From assembly GCA_965116445.1 (NCBI GenBank), contig OZ220688.1, positions 2,418,001 through 2,482,000 on the forward strand: DNA of 64,000 nt, read 5' to 3'. This DNA comes from Multivorans sp965116445 (GTDB taxonomy: Bacteria; Acidobacteriota; Thermoanaerobaculia; Multivoradales; Multivoraceae). Position numbers and translations under genes: made by a program. Below the pieces are notes generated by a model, which saw nothing but the letters and a program-made list of their open reading frames with translations, was not told the DNA's origin and made no database searches. Of the stretch, positions 1-8,797 are shown one piece after another; positions within the stretch are counted from its first letter, which is position 1; each line of letters begins with the position of its first letter.

Positions 1-759
1 CTCGGCCTGGAGGATCGAGACGTCGTAGCGGATGCCCCGCCGCCGGTCGTCGGCCGAGAACGGATGCGGCAGGCGAGCCAGCCACTTGCGCAGCAGCGCA
101 TCGACCCGCTCCGCGGTGAGCCCGTCGGCGAGCCGCTGCATGGCCTCCGGGTCGGAGCACCGCAGGATGCCGTTGTCCAGCGACTCGTACGCGATGCCCT
201 GCTTGGTCAACTGGCGCTTGACGTACTCGTGCCCGTTGATGCACAGCTTGGCGTTGTAGGGGAAGTACGAGCAGAACTTCAGGAACAACGGACCGAAGTC
301 GTCGTCGACGACGTAGAAGTAGTACTGGTTGACGATCGCCGTCGAGTGCACCAGCCACGGATAGCCCGCGCCGGTCGCCGGGTCAAACCGGCGCTCGGTG
401 CGCAGCACCCGCGCCTTCTCCTGCGCCTTGCCGATGTACAGCACCCCTTCCCCGCCATGCCACCGGCGAAGGTACTCGCGGGTACGGTCGTCCTTACGCT
501 CGCCCCGACGAAACGGGACGATCTCGATCCCGCGCTGCCGCGCGTAACCCCTGATCGCGGCCACGAAGCGGCGCGTCATCGGCGCCATCAGCACCGACGA
601 GGGAACCTGCGCCCCCCGCACCTCACGGAAGAACCACGCCGCGCCGGCGCCCCGCTGAAGCAGCGGCACGTAGACGTTGAGGTACATCCGATCGACGCAC
701 TCCAGCGCCAACGACGTGTGCTCCGAAAGAACCTCGGCTACGGTGCGTGCTACCTTCAT
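1..759 (-). CDS. Conserved hypothetical protein, 3' end outside window
   Basis: A 253-codon open frame runs off the left edge of the window, so only the N-terminal half or so is visible. The protein begins MKVARTVAEVLSEH and contains conserved-looking stretches such as MYLNVYVPLLQR, FLKFCSYFPYNAKLCINGHE and RKWLARLPHPF. From memory these recur in a family of about 500-residue proteins of unknown function found in many high-GC bacteria, sometimes in several copies per genome, with a winged-helix-like C-terminus; I know no established function. I chose ATG 759 because a GGAG lies 8 nt upstream and the family starts there; an in-frame ATG at 798 is possible and a TAG closes the frame above it. 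The composite repeat follows about 150 bp upstream. Confidence 0.75.
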   Translation of the reverse strand, partial: MKVARTVAEVLSEHTSLALECVDRMYLNVYVPLLQRGAGAAWFFREVRGAQVPSSVLMAPMTRRFVAAIRGYARQRGIEIVPFRRGERKDDRTREYLRRWHGGEGVLYIGKAQEKARVLRTERRFDPATGAGYPWLVHSTAIVNQYYFYVVDDDFGPLFLKFCSYFPYNAKLCINGHEYVKRQLTKQGIAYESLDNGILRCSDPEAMQRLADGLTAERVDALLRKWLARLPHPFSADDRRRGIRYDVSILQAE

Positions 760-904
760 CAGCGGACTCCGGTCGATGGGCTTCTCACAGGCCAGCATAA
801 GGCCACCTTCGCCACCGAGCGACTATCACGGCGGACACAATCCGCAGCTGAAGCAGCGACCGGAGTCCGATCAACACACCCTCACCACCGACCACCGCAC
901 ACAA

Positions 905-1053
905 CATGCTCGTCGGTCTGAGGCGAAGCCTCGTTAGATTCCTTGAACAGGCGTCGTCTTTACAGTTGAGTCAAGTCCACTGGCTGCGCCGGCCTTCTGG
1001 CCGGCATCCGCTCCGGCCTGCATGCTCGTGGGCCTGAGGCGAAGCCCCGTTAG
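905..1053. repeat. Composite intergenic repeat with 33-bp direct-repeat ends
   Basis: Two 33-bp copies (905-937 and 1021-1053, 3 mismatches by eye, each starting CATGCTCGT and ending GTTAG) bracket about 83 bp. The middle holds the hairpin unit at 979-1010 (ACTGGCTGCGCCGGCC, then TTCTGGCCGGCATCCG), whose GCCGGCC/GGCCGGC arms pair. The middle plus the right-hand copy recurs in inverse orientation at 60955-61078. It lies between the divergent genes ending their 5' sides at 759 and 1112. The rest of 800-1111 shows no gene. Confidence 0.85.
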
Positions 1054-1083
1054 CTGTTTCTTCCAGAAACCAACTACCGCGAG

Positions 1084-1103
1084 GAGTGGGGCTATATATA
1101 CTC
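1084..1103 (+). promoter_or_regulatory. Possible -10-like AT box in a short inverted repeat
   Basis: GGAGT at 1084-1088 and ACTCC at 1099-1103 are complementary and enclose GCTATATATA, an unusually AT-rich run for this sequence. The TATATA ends about 12 nt before the ATG at 1112, a distance compatible with a -10 box driving a leaderless or near-leaderless transcript. No convincing ribosome-binding site precedes that ATG. This is inference from spacing only. Confidence 0.25.
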
Positions 1104-1111
1104 CCAAGAGC

Positions 1112-2467
1112 ATGAAACGGACTGCCGTGGCAACGATGGCGGCGGCGGTGACGCTGGCTACCGGCGCGCTCCCTGCGGGTGGTCAAAGCCAACGCGCCGA
1201 GATTCGGCTGGCAGCGCTCACTGCTGCAGCAGCTGCTGATGCGCTTGACGACCTCCAGGCCGTTGACGATCCCGACGCCGCCGGAGTCCGAACTGCGTTC
1301 AGGAATGCCACGCGCCAGGCGCTCGAAGCCGCAAGCAAGGCCTACGACTCCGCTCCAGCGTTTACCGCCACGGTCTTTGACCTGAGCCTGGAAGCCGCGG
1401 AGGCCGCGGAACGCTTCGGAGATGCACTTGCCCGCGCTCTTGAGGCCCGTGGTGAGCTTGAAGCTGTCGTTCCCGAAGCGGCACAGACGAGGAGCGCCTT
1501 GGATGCGGCCCGGCGCGCGGACTCGATCTTCAGGGCTGCCAAGATCGCGCGCGAAGCCGTCCTGGCGGAATTGAGTTGCCATCAATCGGACGGTTGCCCG
1601 CCGCCTAGCGTCACAACTTCACACGACTCGGCGCCTACAAACCTCATAACCGCTTCCTGGCTGGCGGTCAGGGCCGCCGAGATCGGCAATGTCGCCGCTG
1701 CGCAAGCGGCTCACGCTGCCGTCTTGGCCGAAGTCGCGGCCGACCAGGCCGCCGCAGATGCCGCTAGGGCTGATGTGCTTGTCGCCCTCGGCGTCAGTCC
1801 TGAGGTCGCCCGCGCCGCGCTGGATTCCTACTTGGCTCTCGACGCCGAGAGTGGCACTCGCTGCAGCTTCGCGGCGGAGGTGGTTCTACCTGCGCGTGGG
1901 GTGCGGACTGCCCTTGTCGGCTCCGAAGGGGAGGAGCTCGGCAACAGTGTCTTGCACAACTGGGAGTCCTTTCGTTGCTCCGACAGAATCTATGCGGCCG
2001 CCGACTCTGCACGGAAGGAGGCCAGGGAGCGGATTGAAGCCGAAGAGGACCAGCGAAGAACGGAGCGATGTCACCAAGCCAGAGCGTCGGGCGACCGGGT
2101 CGGGATTCTCATGGATTGCCCCCGCGACCGCTCAAACCTGGAAGACGAACTAGAGCAAGAGCGCTTAGAATGGGAGGCGAAACGGGACCGCGACCGGAAG
2201 GCTCGCGACCGGCAGGGCCGTGTCGACTCCGCCCAGACGCTTCGCTTGGCGACCGTAGAAACCTTGCTTGATGCGCAGTCCGGCGTTGGAGACCTCGGCG
2301 GGACCATTGAGGTTCTTGCAGAGGGGGCCTCGGTCGCCGGTGACCGTAGTGTCGAGGCCACCGTCTCCGCGGCCAGCGCCGTTCGGGAAGCGGAAACCTA
2401 CCTGGATGAAGCGATCAGCGCCTACCGCCGGACCGCCGCCGCGTGGCGCGCCTTGCTGGAGCATTGA
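1112..2467 (+). CDS. Secreted alanine-rich, charged helical protein (unknown function)
   Basis: The 451-residue product starts with a signal peptide (MKRTAVATMAAAVTLATGAL, cleavage probably after AGG or GGQ). It is dominated by Ala/Glu/Arg-rich helices; a highly charged stretch around residues 290-380 (RKEARERIEAEEDQRRTER, later RDRDRKARDR) suggests a coiled coil. Residues about 30-112 (IRLAALTAAAAADALDDL ... VDDPDAAGVRTAF) closely match residues 24-108 of the truncated protein at 8402, so the two are paralogues. I recognise no domain. ATG 1112 is preferred over an upstream in-frame ATG at 1022, which lies inside the repeat. It converges on the helicase gene, ending 33 bp from it. Confidence 0.75.
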   Translation: MKRTAVATMAAAVTLATGALPAGGQSQRAEIRLAALTAAAAADALDDLQAVDDPDAAGVRTAFRNATRQALEAASKAYDSAPAFTATVFDLSLEAAEAAERFGDALARALEARGELEAVVPEAAQTRSALDAARRADSIFRAAKIAREAVLAELSCHQSDGCPPPSVTTSHDSAPTNLITASWLAVRAAEIGNVAAAQAAHAAVLAEVAADQAAADAARADVLVALGVSPEVARAALDSYLALDAESGTRCSFAAEVVLPARGVRTALVGSEGEELGNSVLHNWESFRCSDRIYAAADSARKEARERIEAEEDQRRTERCHQARASGDRVGILMDCPRDRSNLEDELEQERLEWEAKRDRDRKARDRQGRVDSAQTLRLATVETLLDAQSGVGDLGGTIEVLAEGASVAGDRSVEATVSAASAVREAETYLDEAISAYRRTAAAWRALLEH

Positions 2468-2499
2468 TTCCCGCCGACAGCGCCCGGGAACTGTCTCGG

Positions 2500-5400
2500 C
2501 TACGGTAGACGGTACTCGCAGCCTTGCATGGCCAGCCGGCCCTCCGAGACAAGCAGCCTCGCGTTCTCATCCACACACCGCCGCATGTCCGCGCTCGTTG
2601 CCTTGAATCCAAGCGCCCGCGCCACTTCAACGGCGCAGTCCTTCTCGGTGATTCCAACGCTAAGCTCGACAACCTGCAAGACTGCCAATCGCACCTCCGT
2701 CGGCGGTAGCATCTCGACTTTTCGAAGCGTTGCGGAGCGAACGTTGCTCCGGTCGCGAACTGCCGCCAAGCCAACCTGTTCAGGTACTTCCAGGAAAGGG
2801 CCACTACCCGTCGAACTGTGGCGCAGACTGCCATTGCCCACTGAGACCGATACCGCCCGGCGAACGGAGTCCTGAATGCGGCGCCCTGCCCGTTTGTAGC
2901 CCCAGAGGCGGCTGAGCCGACGCCCCACTTCCTCCAAGTGGACCGGCCCTTCGATCTCGACGATCTGGACAACGTAGCGGGCCACGGCCGCGAGCGGGGC
3001 CTCGTGCAGCGGCAGGCTCTCGTGAACCACGAAGGACGCCTCCCGGTACGCGACCCGCTCGGCCGACGGCTCCAGCGCCCGAGCATCCCGCTCCACCGGC
3101 GCCCGTGGCTGCGCTCGGATAACCGCGGACGTCGAACCACGGTGCGCGCGAGCCTCCTCAACGGCCCCCAGGAGCTTTCGCAACTCGACGTCGCGGTTGT
3201 AGAACCAGTCTGTGCTCCAGATGCGGTGGAAAGTCCACCCTTTCTGTTCAAGCACCGCCTGACGAAGCCGGTCCCGTTCCCGGGCCCAGCTCGACGAGTG
3301 GTATCGCGCCCCGTCGCACTCGACAGCGAGCAGGAATCGTCCCTCGTCGTCCGGGTCGTGAACCGCAAGATCGATGCGAAAACCCGAGGAGCCGACTTGC
3401 GCGGCTACGCGATAGCCGTGACTCTGCAGCGCCTTGGCAACAGCTTCCTCGAAGGGGCTGTCCATGTCTCGCTCCGTGAGCAAGGGCACGTCGAGTTCTC
3501 CGGTTTCCGCGAACTTCAGGAAGCGCTTCAGCACTCGCGGACCGTCGTGTCTGGTCGCGTCGAGGCGGATGTCGCCATGGCGGATCGAAGAAAAGACGCG
3601 GCACGTCTGCCTGGCTCGGGTGAACAGGACGTTCAACCGGCGTTCACCGCCGCTGGCCGAGACGGGACCGAAGCTCTGGGCCATGTAGCCGCCGGCGTCC
3701 CGGCCGTATCCGATGGAGATGAAGATGACGTCCCTCTCGTCGCCCTGCACGTTCTCCAGGTTCTTGACGAAGAACGGCTCTTCGCGGGCCTCCCGGCAGA
3801 AGGCGTCGAGTTCGGGATGCTGCGTCCTCATGTACTCGACACGATCCCGGATCGTGTCCCGCTGAGCCACGGACAGGGCCACAACGCCCAGCGTCCGGCC
3901 CGGATCCTCGCGGGCGTGACGCAGGACATCCCGCGCCACGGCTTCGGCCTCCTTCGGGTTGTTCCGCTTCCTCCCGCGGGCGTACTCGCCCTCGACCGGC
4001 ACCAACGACAGCCCGAAGTTCCGCCGCGGCGGCTCGGGGCTGGGCGGACACACGAGACCGTCGCCGTAGAACTCGTGATTCGAGACATCGATCAGCGACG
4101 GGTGCATCGAACGGTAGTGCCACCGCAGCATCAACCCCGCCATCGCCCGGGAGTCGCACAACGAGAGGATGCTCTCCATGTCCCCGACCTGGGACGCCTG
4201 GAGGTCGGCAATGTCCTCGTAGTCGATTTCGTCCTCACCCCCGACCTGACGGTCGAAGAACGAAGTGGGCGGCAGTTGCTTCTGGTCGCCGACGACGACG
4301 ATCTGGCGGGAGCGCAGGATGGCGCCCATCGCGTCGGCGGGCCGGACCTGGCTGGCCTCGTCGATCAGCAGCAGATCGAAGGTCAGCCCGCCCGGGCGAA
4401 GGAACTGCGCGACCGAGAGCGGGCTCATCAGGAAGACCGGCTTGATCTTCGCCACTGCTTCGCCGGCCTTGTCCAGGAGCTTTCGGAGCGGCATGTGGCG
4501 CCTCTTCTTGTTGCACTCCCCGCGAACGATCCCTACCTGACCGGCCGAACCGACCGGCAGTGCCTCGAAGTGGTTCAGGGCCACTTCCTGCGACGCGAGG
4601 CCCTGAAGCTGCTGGTCGAGCCGCTTGAAGCTCTCGACATTGGCCGCCCGCTCTGCTCCGTCCACCAGCCCGAGCTCCGGCGTCTCCCGCCGCAGTCGCT
4701 TCCAAACCGCCTCGGCGCGGGCGAACTCGAAGGTCCCGCGCGCGCTGGCCGGTTCAAGCCGGCCGTCAGCCAGCCGCTCCCGGACCTCATCGAGACCGAA
4801 CTCCGCAGCGTGACGCGCTGCCGTCGCCAGCCGATGCCATCCATCGTAGGAGTCCATGCTCGCCAGCCATGCTCCCAGGCGTTCTTCAAGAGGCGCGAAG
4901 CCGAGGCCGTCCAATCGCTCCGCGCCCAAAGCGGTCACCAGGTCCAGCTCCGTTGAAGCTGCGACGGACTTCCAGGCGCGCTCCCATTCCTCGGCGGCGG
5001 CGCGGACGGCCCGCGCCAGTTCCAGGCAGTCCGGTCCGGCAGGCGCCGCCTCGCACCACTTCCTGACCGCGACGCCTGAACCCAGGACCTGCTCCTGCTC
5101 CACGATCCAGCGAATCGCCGGGAGCACCCGCGACACGTCGGTGTCGTCGTCGCGCCAGTCGTCTCCCAGCGCTTCTCGACCGAGCTGTCCGTTGCGGTCG
5201 ACCTGGAGCTTCCGCTTCCCGTGTTCGAGCAACCGGTCCAGGACCGCGAGCCGCCCCTCAAGGCTCCCGGGCAAGTCCGCCCGTTGCACTCCCTTCAACC
5301 TGGCGAGAGCCCGCTTGTAGTCCCCGTTCAACCAGCGGAACATCGACTTGCCGTGCGCCGCGACGACCAGTCGAGTCTCCGCCCACTCGACATCCAGGGC

Positions 5401-6642
5401 GCTCTCCACGACATCCGACAGCAGATCCTCGCTGAGCGCCTGAAGGCTCGCTGTCTCTTCACACAGCCGGAACACGGACGCCGAGCGTTCGAGGACAGCC
5501 TTCACCCGAAGCAGATCCGGCACGAGGTCCGGCGCCGCCGCGATGACTTCCAGCCGTTTCGCGGCGGCATCCACTTTCGCCAAGTTGTCCACTCCCGGCA
5601 GACCGGCCGCTTGAGCCGCTCTCGCCGAAGACTGCCTTACCGTTCGAAGGTGTGTGAGCGCCTCACCAATACCCTCCGTCAGCGCGCGACGGTCGACATG
5701 CGTGAGCCGCCTGTTCGCGCCACGCCACGGGTGTTCGCGTTCTCTTCCCTGCTCGACCGTCAGCTCCACGAGTGTCTCCACCGCTTTCAGCCGGCGGTCG
5801 AAGTCCTCCCGAGACCAAACTCCCGCACCGTCGATCCCGAAGTCCGGACGTGAATAGCCGCTCTCGTCAAGCACCGAGAGCCGGCCGATGAGCCCATACG
5901 GCGTTTCGCCGGTGAGGGCGTCGACCGCATGAAGGAGATTGGACAGTCGATTCAGTTCATCGCGAACGCTTCGGACCCGCTCGTAGCGATGGTCGTCCAC
6001 GCCAAGTGGCGGCCCCAGTTCCAGGGTTTTCTTCAGTTCGTCGTAGACATGCCGGCGAGCCGCCTTGTGCGAGTGCAACTCAAGGCAGAGCGGGCCGAGA
6101 TCGCATCTCTCCAGCCTCGCGTGAACGACATCGAGCGCCGCTCGCTTCTCGGCCACGAAGAGCACGCGCTTCCCGTCCCTGGCCGCGACGGCGATGATGT
6201 TCGCGATGGTCTGCGACTTTCCGGTCCCCGGAGGACCCTGGACAACCAGGTTGCGTCCCTCGCGCACGGCGGCGATCACCCGCGTCTGAGATGCGTCGGC
6301 ATCGAGAATGTGACCGAGCTCCCCGGGATCCGGAAAACGCTCGTCGAGGTTCTCGTCCGGAGCGTCAAGGCTGCGCTCCGATCCGAAGCCGCCCAGCAGA
6401 AGACCCTCGACCAGCGAATTGTCGACCAGTCCGCCCTCCGCCCCCCAGTCGTTCTCAGGCGCGAGATCCCGCCACATCAGGAACTTGGCGAACGAGTAGA
6501 AGCCCAAGACGATCGTATTCGCCTGCACCTGCCAGCGGGGTCGGGAGGACATCGCTCTGCGCGTCAGTTCGAAGTAGTCGGCGGGCGCCCAGTCGTCATC
6601 CGGAAAGTCGGGCAGCTTGAGCTCGAAGTCGTTCCCGAGCAT
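2500..6642 (-). CDS. DUF4011-type SF1 helicase with C-terminal REase-like domain (C-terminal part of split gene)
   Basis: This 1380-residue segment carries the superfamily 1 (UvrD/Upf1-like) ATPase: Walker A GPPGTGKS at 136-143, DEAS (LLIDEAS, about 758-764), GDQKQLPP shortly after, the RWHYRS motif, and C-terminal helicase motifs ENVQGDERDVIFIS and RRLNVLFTRAR. A Vsr/DUF559-like nuclease domain follows near 1075-1160 (FRIDLAVHDPDD, LLAVECDGARYHSS, then FHRIWSTDW), and the last ~200 residues resemble DUF3320. Related long proteins are about 1600 residues and are often found near defence and restriction loci. The true N-terminus is upstream: the frame continues through one TAG at 6673-6675 into the segment ending there, in the same phase. 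ATG 6642 is only the first internal Met, with no clear ribosome-binding site, so this part may not be translated alone. Confidence 0.85.
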   Translation of the reverse strand: MLGNDFELKLPDFPDDDWAPADYFELTRRAMSSRPRWQVQANTIVLGFYSFAKFLMWRDLAPENDWGAEGGLVDNSLVEGLLLGGFGSERSLDAPDENLDERFPDPGELGHILDADASQTRVIAAVREGRNLVVQGPPGTGKSQTIANIIAVAARDGKRVLFVAEKRAALDVVHARLERCDLGPLCLELHSHKAARRHVYDELKKTLELGPPLGVDDHRYERVRSVRDELNRLSNLLHAVDALTGETPYGLIGRLSVLDESGYSRPDFGIDGAGVWSREDFDRRLKAVETLVELTVEQGREREHPWRGANRRLTHVDRRALTEGIGEALTHLRTVRQSSARAAQAAGLPGVDNLAKVDAAAKRLEVIAAAPDLVPDLLRVKAVLERSASVFRLCEETASLQALSEDLLSDVVESALDVEWAETRLVVAAHGKSMFRWLNGDYKRALARLKGVQRADLPGSLEGRLAVLDRLLEHGKRKLQVDRNGQLGREALGDDWRDDDTDVSRVLPAIRWIVEQEQVLGSGVAVRKWCEAAPAGPDCLELARAVRAAAEEWERAWKSVAASTELDLVTALGAERLDGLGFAPLEERLGAWLASMDSYDGWHRLATAARHAAEFGLDEVRERLADGRLEPASARGTFEFARAEAVWKRLRRETPELGLVDGAERAANVESFKRLDQQLQGLASQEVALNHFEALPVGSAGQVGIVRGECNKKRRHMPLRKLLDKAGEAVAKIKPVFLMSPLSVAQFLRPGGLTFDLLLIDEASQVRPADAMGAILRSRQIVVVGDQKQLPPTSFFDRQVGGEDEIDYEDIADLQASQVGDMESILSLCDSRAMAGLMLRWHYRSMHPSLIDVSNHEFYGDGLVCPPSPEPPRRNFGLSLVPVEGEYARGRKRNNPKEAEAVARDVLRHAREDPGRTLGVVALSVAQRDTIRDRVEYMRTQHPELDAFCREAREEPFFVKNLENVQGDERDVIFISIGYGRDAGGYMAQSFGPVSASGGERRLNVLFTRARQTCRVFSSIRHGDIRLDATRHDGPRVLKRFLKFAETGELDVPLLTERDMDSPFEEAVAKALQSHGYRVAAQVGSSGFRIDLAVHDPDDEGRFLLAVECDGARYHSSSWARERDRLRQAVLEQKGWTFHRIWSTDWFYNRDVELRKLLGAVEEARAHRGSTSAVIRAQPRAPVERDARALEPSAERVAYREASFVVHESLPLHEAPLAAVARYVVQIVEIEGPVHLEEVGRRLSRLWGYKRAGRRIQDSVRRAVSVSVGNGSLRHSSTGSGPFLEVPEQVGLAAVRDRSNVRSATLRKVEMLPPTEVRLAVLQVVELSVGITEKDCAVEVARALGFKATSADMRRCVDENARLLVSEGRLAMQGCEYRLP

Positions 6643-6672
6643 CGCGCCGAGGGAGAGGTTCGGTTCCAGATC

Positions 6673-7314
6673 CTAGTCCCGATACGTCAGCCTGAAGCGC
6701 CCCCGGGCGCTGTCCCGTTCCAGGTCCACGGGAAGGAGAATGAGCGGGGCGAAGCGCTCGATGTCGGACGACTCGCTCTCGTACCAGCGCAGGAAGCCCA
6801 AGGCGAGAAAGAGCACGCTGACGCCCTGCTCTTCCTCGATCCCCTGAGCGTCCCGAAACAGCGTCAGGAGCCGCTTCTGAAGCCCTTCGGCCGTCAGGCG
6901 CGCCTGCAGCTTCCGATCGACATGGTGCGCCGCAAGTTCGGAAGCCGCCTCGTTGTACGCCGGTATGAACAGGCTCTGACCGTTACCCTCGTCCGCGTCT
7001 TCCGCGAGTGCGCCGCGGTAGGCCTCGAAGGTCATCTTCTTCCGCTCCCGATACAGGATCCGGAAGATCTCGTCGGAACGCTCGTCCTCGATCTCGAGCT
7101 GCTTGACCCGGCGCTTCCCGACCGGCGTGTTCGTCAGCCGATTCCGCTTGCTGATGTCGAGAAGCTGCTGGCGAAGAGTGTCGATGGCCGTTTCCATGCC
7201 CGCGGCCAAGTCCGTGACTCCCCTCCCGCCTTCGCTGCGGGGCGTCTCTGCGGCTGGCCGGCCCGATGCCGGATCGTCCACGCTACTCTCCTCCAAACCG
7301 TCGCACAGCCCCAC
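6673..7314 (-). CDS. N-terminal DUF4011 segment of the split helicase
   Basis: Up to 213 residues; the family-like part starts at METAIDTLRQQLLDISKRNR, so the real start is probably ATG 7197 rather than ATG 7314. RQQLLDISKRNRLTN and LGFLRWYESESSD are typical of the DUF4011 N-terminal domain. The segment ends ...RLTYRD-TAG, and the sequence after the stop (DLEPNLSLGAMLGNDFELKL) continues the family in the same frame. One substitution (for example GAG to TAG) would restore a protein of about 1,600 residues. Either the gene is inactivated, the TAG is a sequence error, or it is read through. It is divergent from the potassium channel, with a 269-bp gap in which I see no gene. Confidence 0.8.
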   Translation of the reverse strand: MGLCDGLEESSVDDPASGRPAAETPRSEGGRGVTDLAAGMETAIDTLRQQLLDISKRNRLTNTPVGKRRVKQLEIEDERSDEIFRILYRERKKMTFEAYRGALAEDADEGNGQSLFIPAYNEAASELAAHHVDRKLQARLTAEGLQKRLLTLFRDAQGIEEEQGVSVLFLALGFLRWYESESSDIERFAPLILLPVDLERDSARGRFRLTYRD

Positions 7315-7583
7315 GGCTCATACGACCAGACAGAAACTCTGGCCACTTCCGGCGGCGACGCCTCGGCTGGCTCTTGCCGCAGCTCCCGACCTGCCCCTCA
7401 GGACCAAGGCCACCGATCTCGCCGGCCAACGGCGAGCAGTTTGCGAAGCGGAGTGTACCGGGTCGTCTTGCTAGACTCGCTACCGACAGGGTTCGCTTCA
7501 GCAAGGTGTCGACCTGGGCGCCGGAGACGCACAAGGCGGCCAGACCGGCATCCGAGTAGCCCGGTCTGGTACCCTGCGGCTCC

Positions 7584-8291
7584 ATGAACGCGATTCGACG
7601 AATCGTCTGGCAGTCTGGCACGCGCGCAGGGCGTGTGTTCGACACGGTCGTCCTGTCGGTGATCGTTGGAGGGCTGGTCGTGGACGCCGTGGCGACCCTG
7701 GAGGGTCTCGGCCCGAGCGCTAACCAGGTCCTCGTCGTGACCAGCACGGCAGTCACGACTCTGTTCGTCACCGAGTATGTGTTGCGAATAGCCACGGCGC
7801 CGAAACGATGGCGGTACATGACGAGCTTCTACGGCATCGTCGATCTGGCCGCCATCCTGCCCACCCTGCTCGGTTTGGATCTGCGGGCGCTCCGAGCCTT
7901 CAGGCTCTTCAGACTCCTCCGGCTCTTGAAGATCACGCGAGCGAAGGCGCTGAATCGCTTCGGGAAGGCACTTTGGACCGTCAGGGACGAGGGATTGATC
8001 TTCCTGTTCACCACGGCGGTGGTGCTCTACCTGGCCGCGGCGGGCATCCACTACTTCGAACACGAAGCGCAGCCCGAGACGTTCGGCTCGATCCCGGAGA
8101 GCCTCTGGTGGGCTGTGACCACCCTTACCACCGTCGGCTATGGCGACGCCTATCCTGTTACCGTCGGAGGTCGGATGTTCACCACGGTGATTCTGCTTGT
8201 GGGAATAGCGATCATCGCCGCACCTGCCGGTCTGGTGGCAACCGCCCTGAGTAGAGCCAGCGAAGAGACCAGGGAGGATGAGCGCTCGTGA
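7584..8291 (+). CDS. Voltage-sensor potassium channel (Kv-like ion transport protein)
   Basis: The 235-residue membrane protein has the layout of a bacterial six-helix channel: S1-S3 hydrophobic segments, an S4-like arginine ladder (RALRAFRLFRLLRLLKITR, about 95-113), S5, a pore loop and S6. The potassium selectivity filter TVGYGD is at 183-188 and the gating-helix sequence GIAIIAAPAGLVATAL follows. Length and filter match small Kv-type channels that lack a cytoplasmic RCK domain. It is expected to pass K+ across the inner membrane in response to voltage. ATG 7584 is the first in-frame start after a short upstream region; the tail is acidic (EETREDERS). Confidence 0.92.
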   Translation: MNAIRRIVWQSGTRAGRVFDTVVLSVIVGGLVVDAVATLEGLGPSANQVLVVTSTAVTTLFVTEYVLRIATAPKRWRYMTSFYGIVDLAAILPTLLGLDLRALRAFRLFRLLRLLKITRAKALNRFGKALWTVRDEGLIFLFTTAVVLYLAAAGIHYFEHEAQPETFGSIPESLWWAVTTLTTVGYGDAYPVTVGGRMFTTVILLVGIAIIAAPAGLVATALSRASEETREDERS

Positions 8292-8401
8292 CCCGCGCAG
8301 GCCACAACTTCAGCGAACCTGCCGGCACCGCAACGGCACCGGCCCTCGGCTTCGTTGTCGAAACCTGGCCCACGCGCAAGTAGAAGGGCTACGTCTCGGC
8401 G

Positions 8402-8797
8402 ATGTCGCTACGAACGGTCCTGGTGCTGGTCCTGGCGAGTGCAGCGACCGCCTGCGCAGGGGGCGACCCTGAACCCGGCGCGGTGCGATTGGCCGCCCTC
8501 ACGGCTGACGCCGCGGCGGACGTCCTCAGCGACTTGGCAGCCGTCGACGATCCGGACGCTGCCGGCGTTCGCGACGCCTTCCACGCGGCGAACGTAACCG
8601 CCCTCGGTAACGCCCGCCTCGCCCACGAGTCCGCGCCCCGCGCGCCCCAGGCGGCCTACGCCATCAGCTTGGAAGCCTCCGAGGCTGCCGACATGTTCGC
8701 TCAGTCCCTGAGCGCCGCGATCGAGGCCCCATACCGCCGGAACTCGCCATCAAGCCGCTCCGCCGCAACCTCGCCGTCGTGGAACAGCAGCCGATAG
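8402..8797 (+). pseudogene. Truncated paralogue of the 1112-2467 secreted protein
   Basis: A lipoprotein-like N-terminus (LVLASAATACAGG, probable lipobox ending at Cys19) is followed by about 85 residues clearly related to the protein at 1112 (VRLAALTADAAADVLSDL ... VDDPDAAGVRDAF). The likeness stops near base 8727, where the DNA becomes an antisense copy of the 3' end of the DUF6807 gene at 9783; the last ~22 codons of the open frame (PYRRNSPSSRSAATSPSW...) are translated antisense. The full paralogue is 451 residues, so about three quarters has been lost. It could still be expressed as a short lipoprotein, but the structure is that of a rearrangement product. Confidence 0.7.

Noticed and set aside
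64..921. A plus-strand frame of 285 codons at the left edge
   Set aside because: It is antisense to the conserved minus-strand gene and runs into the repeat.
6673..6675. General reassignment of TAG to an amino acid in this organism
   Set aside because: Other genes here end properly at TAG (for example 11970, 14300, 27474, 40937, 63450), so TAG is a working stop; at most local readthrough is possible.
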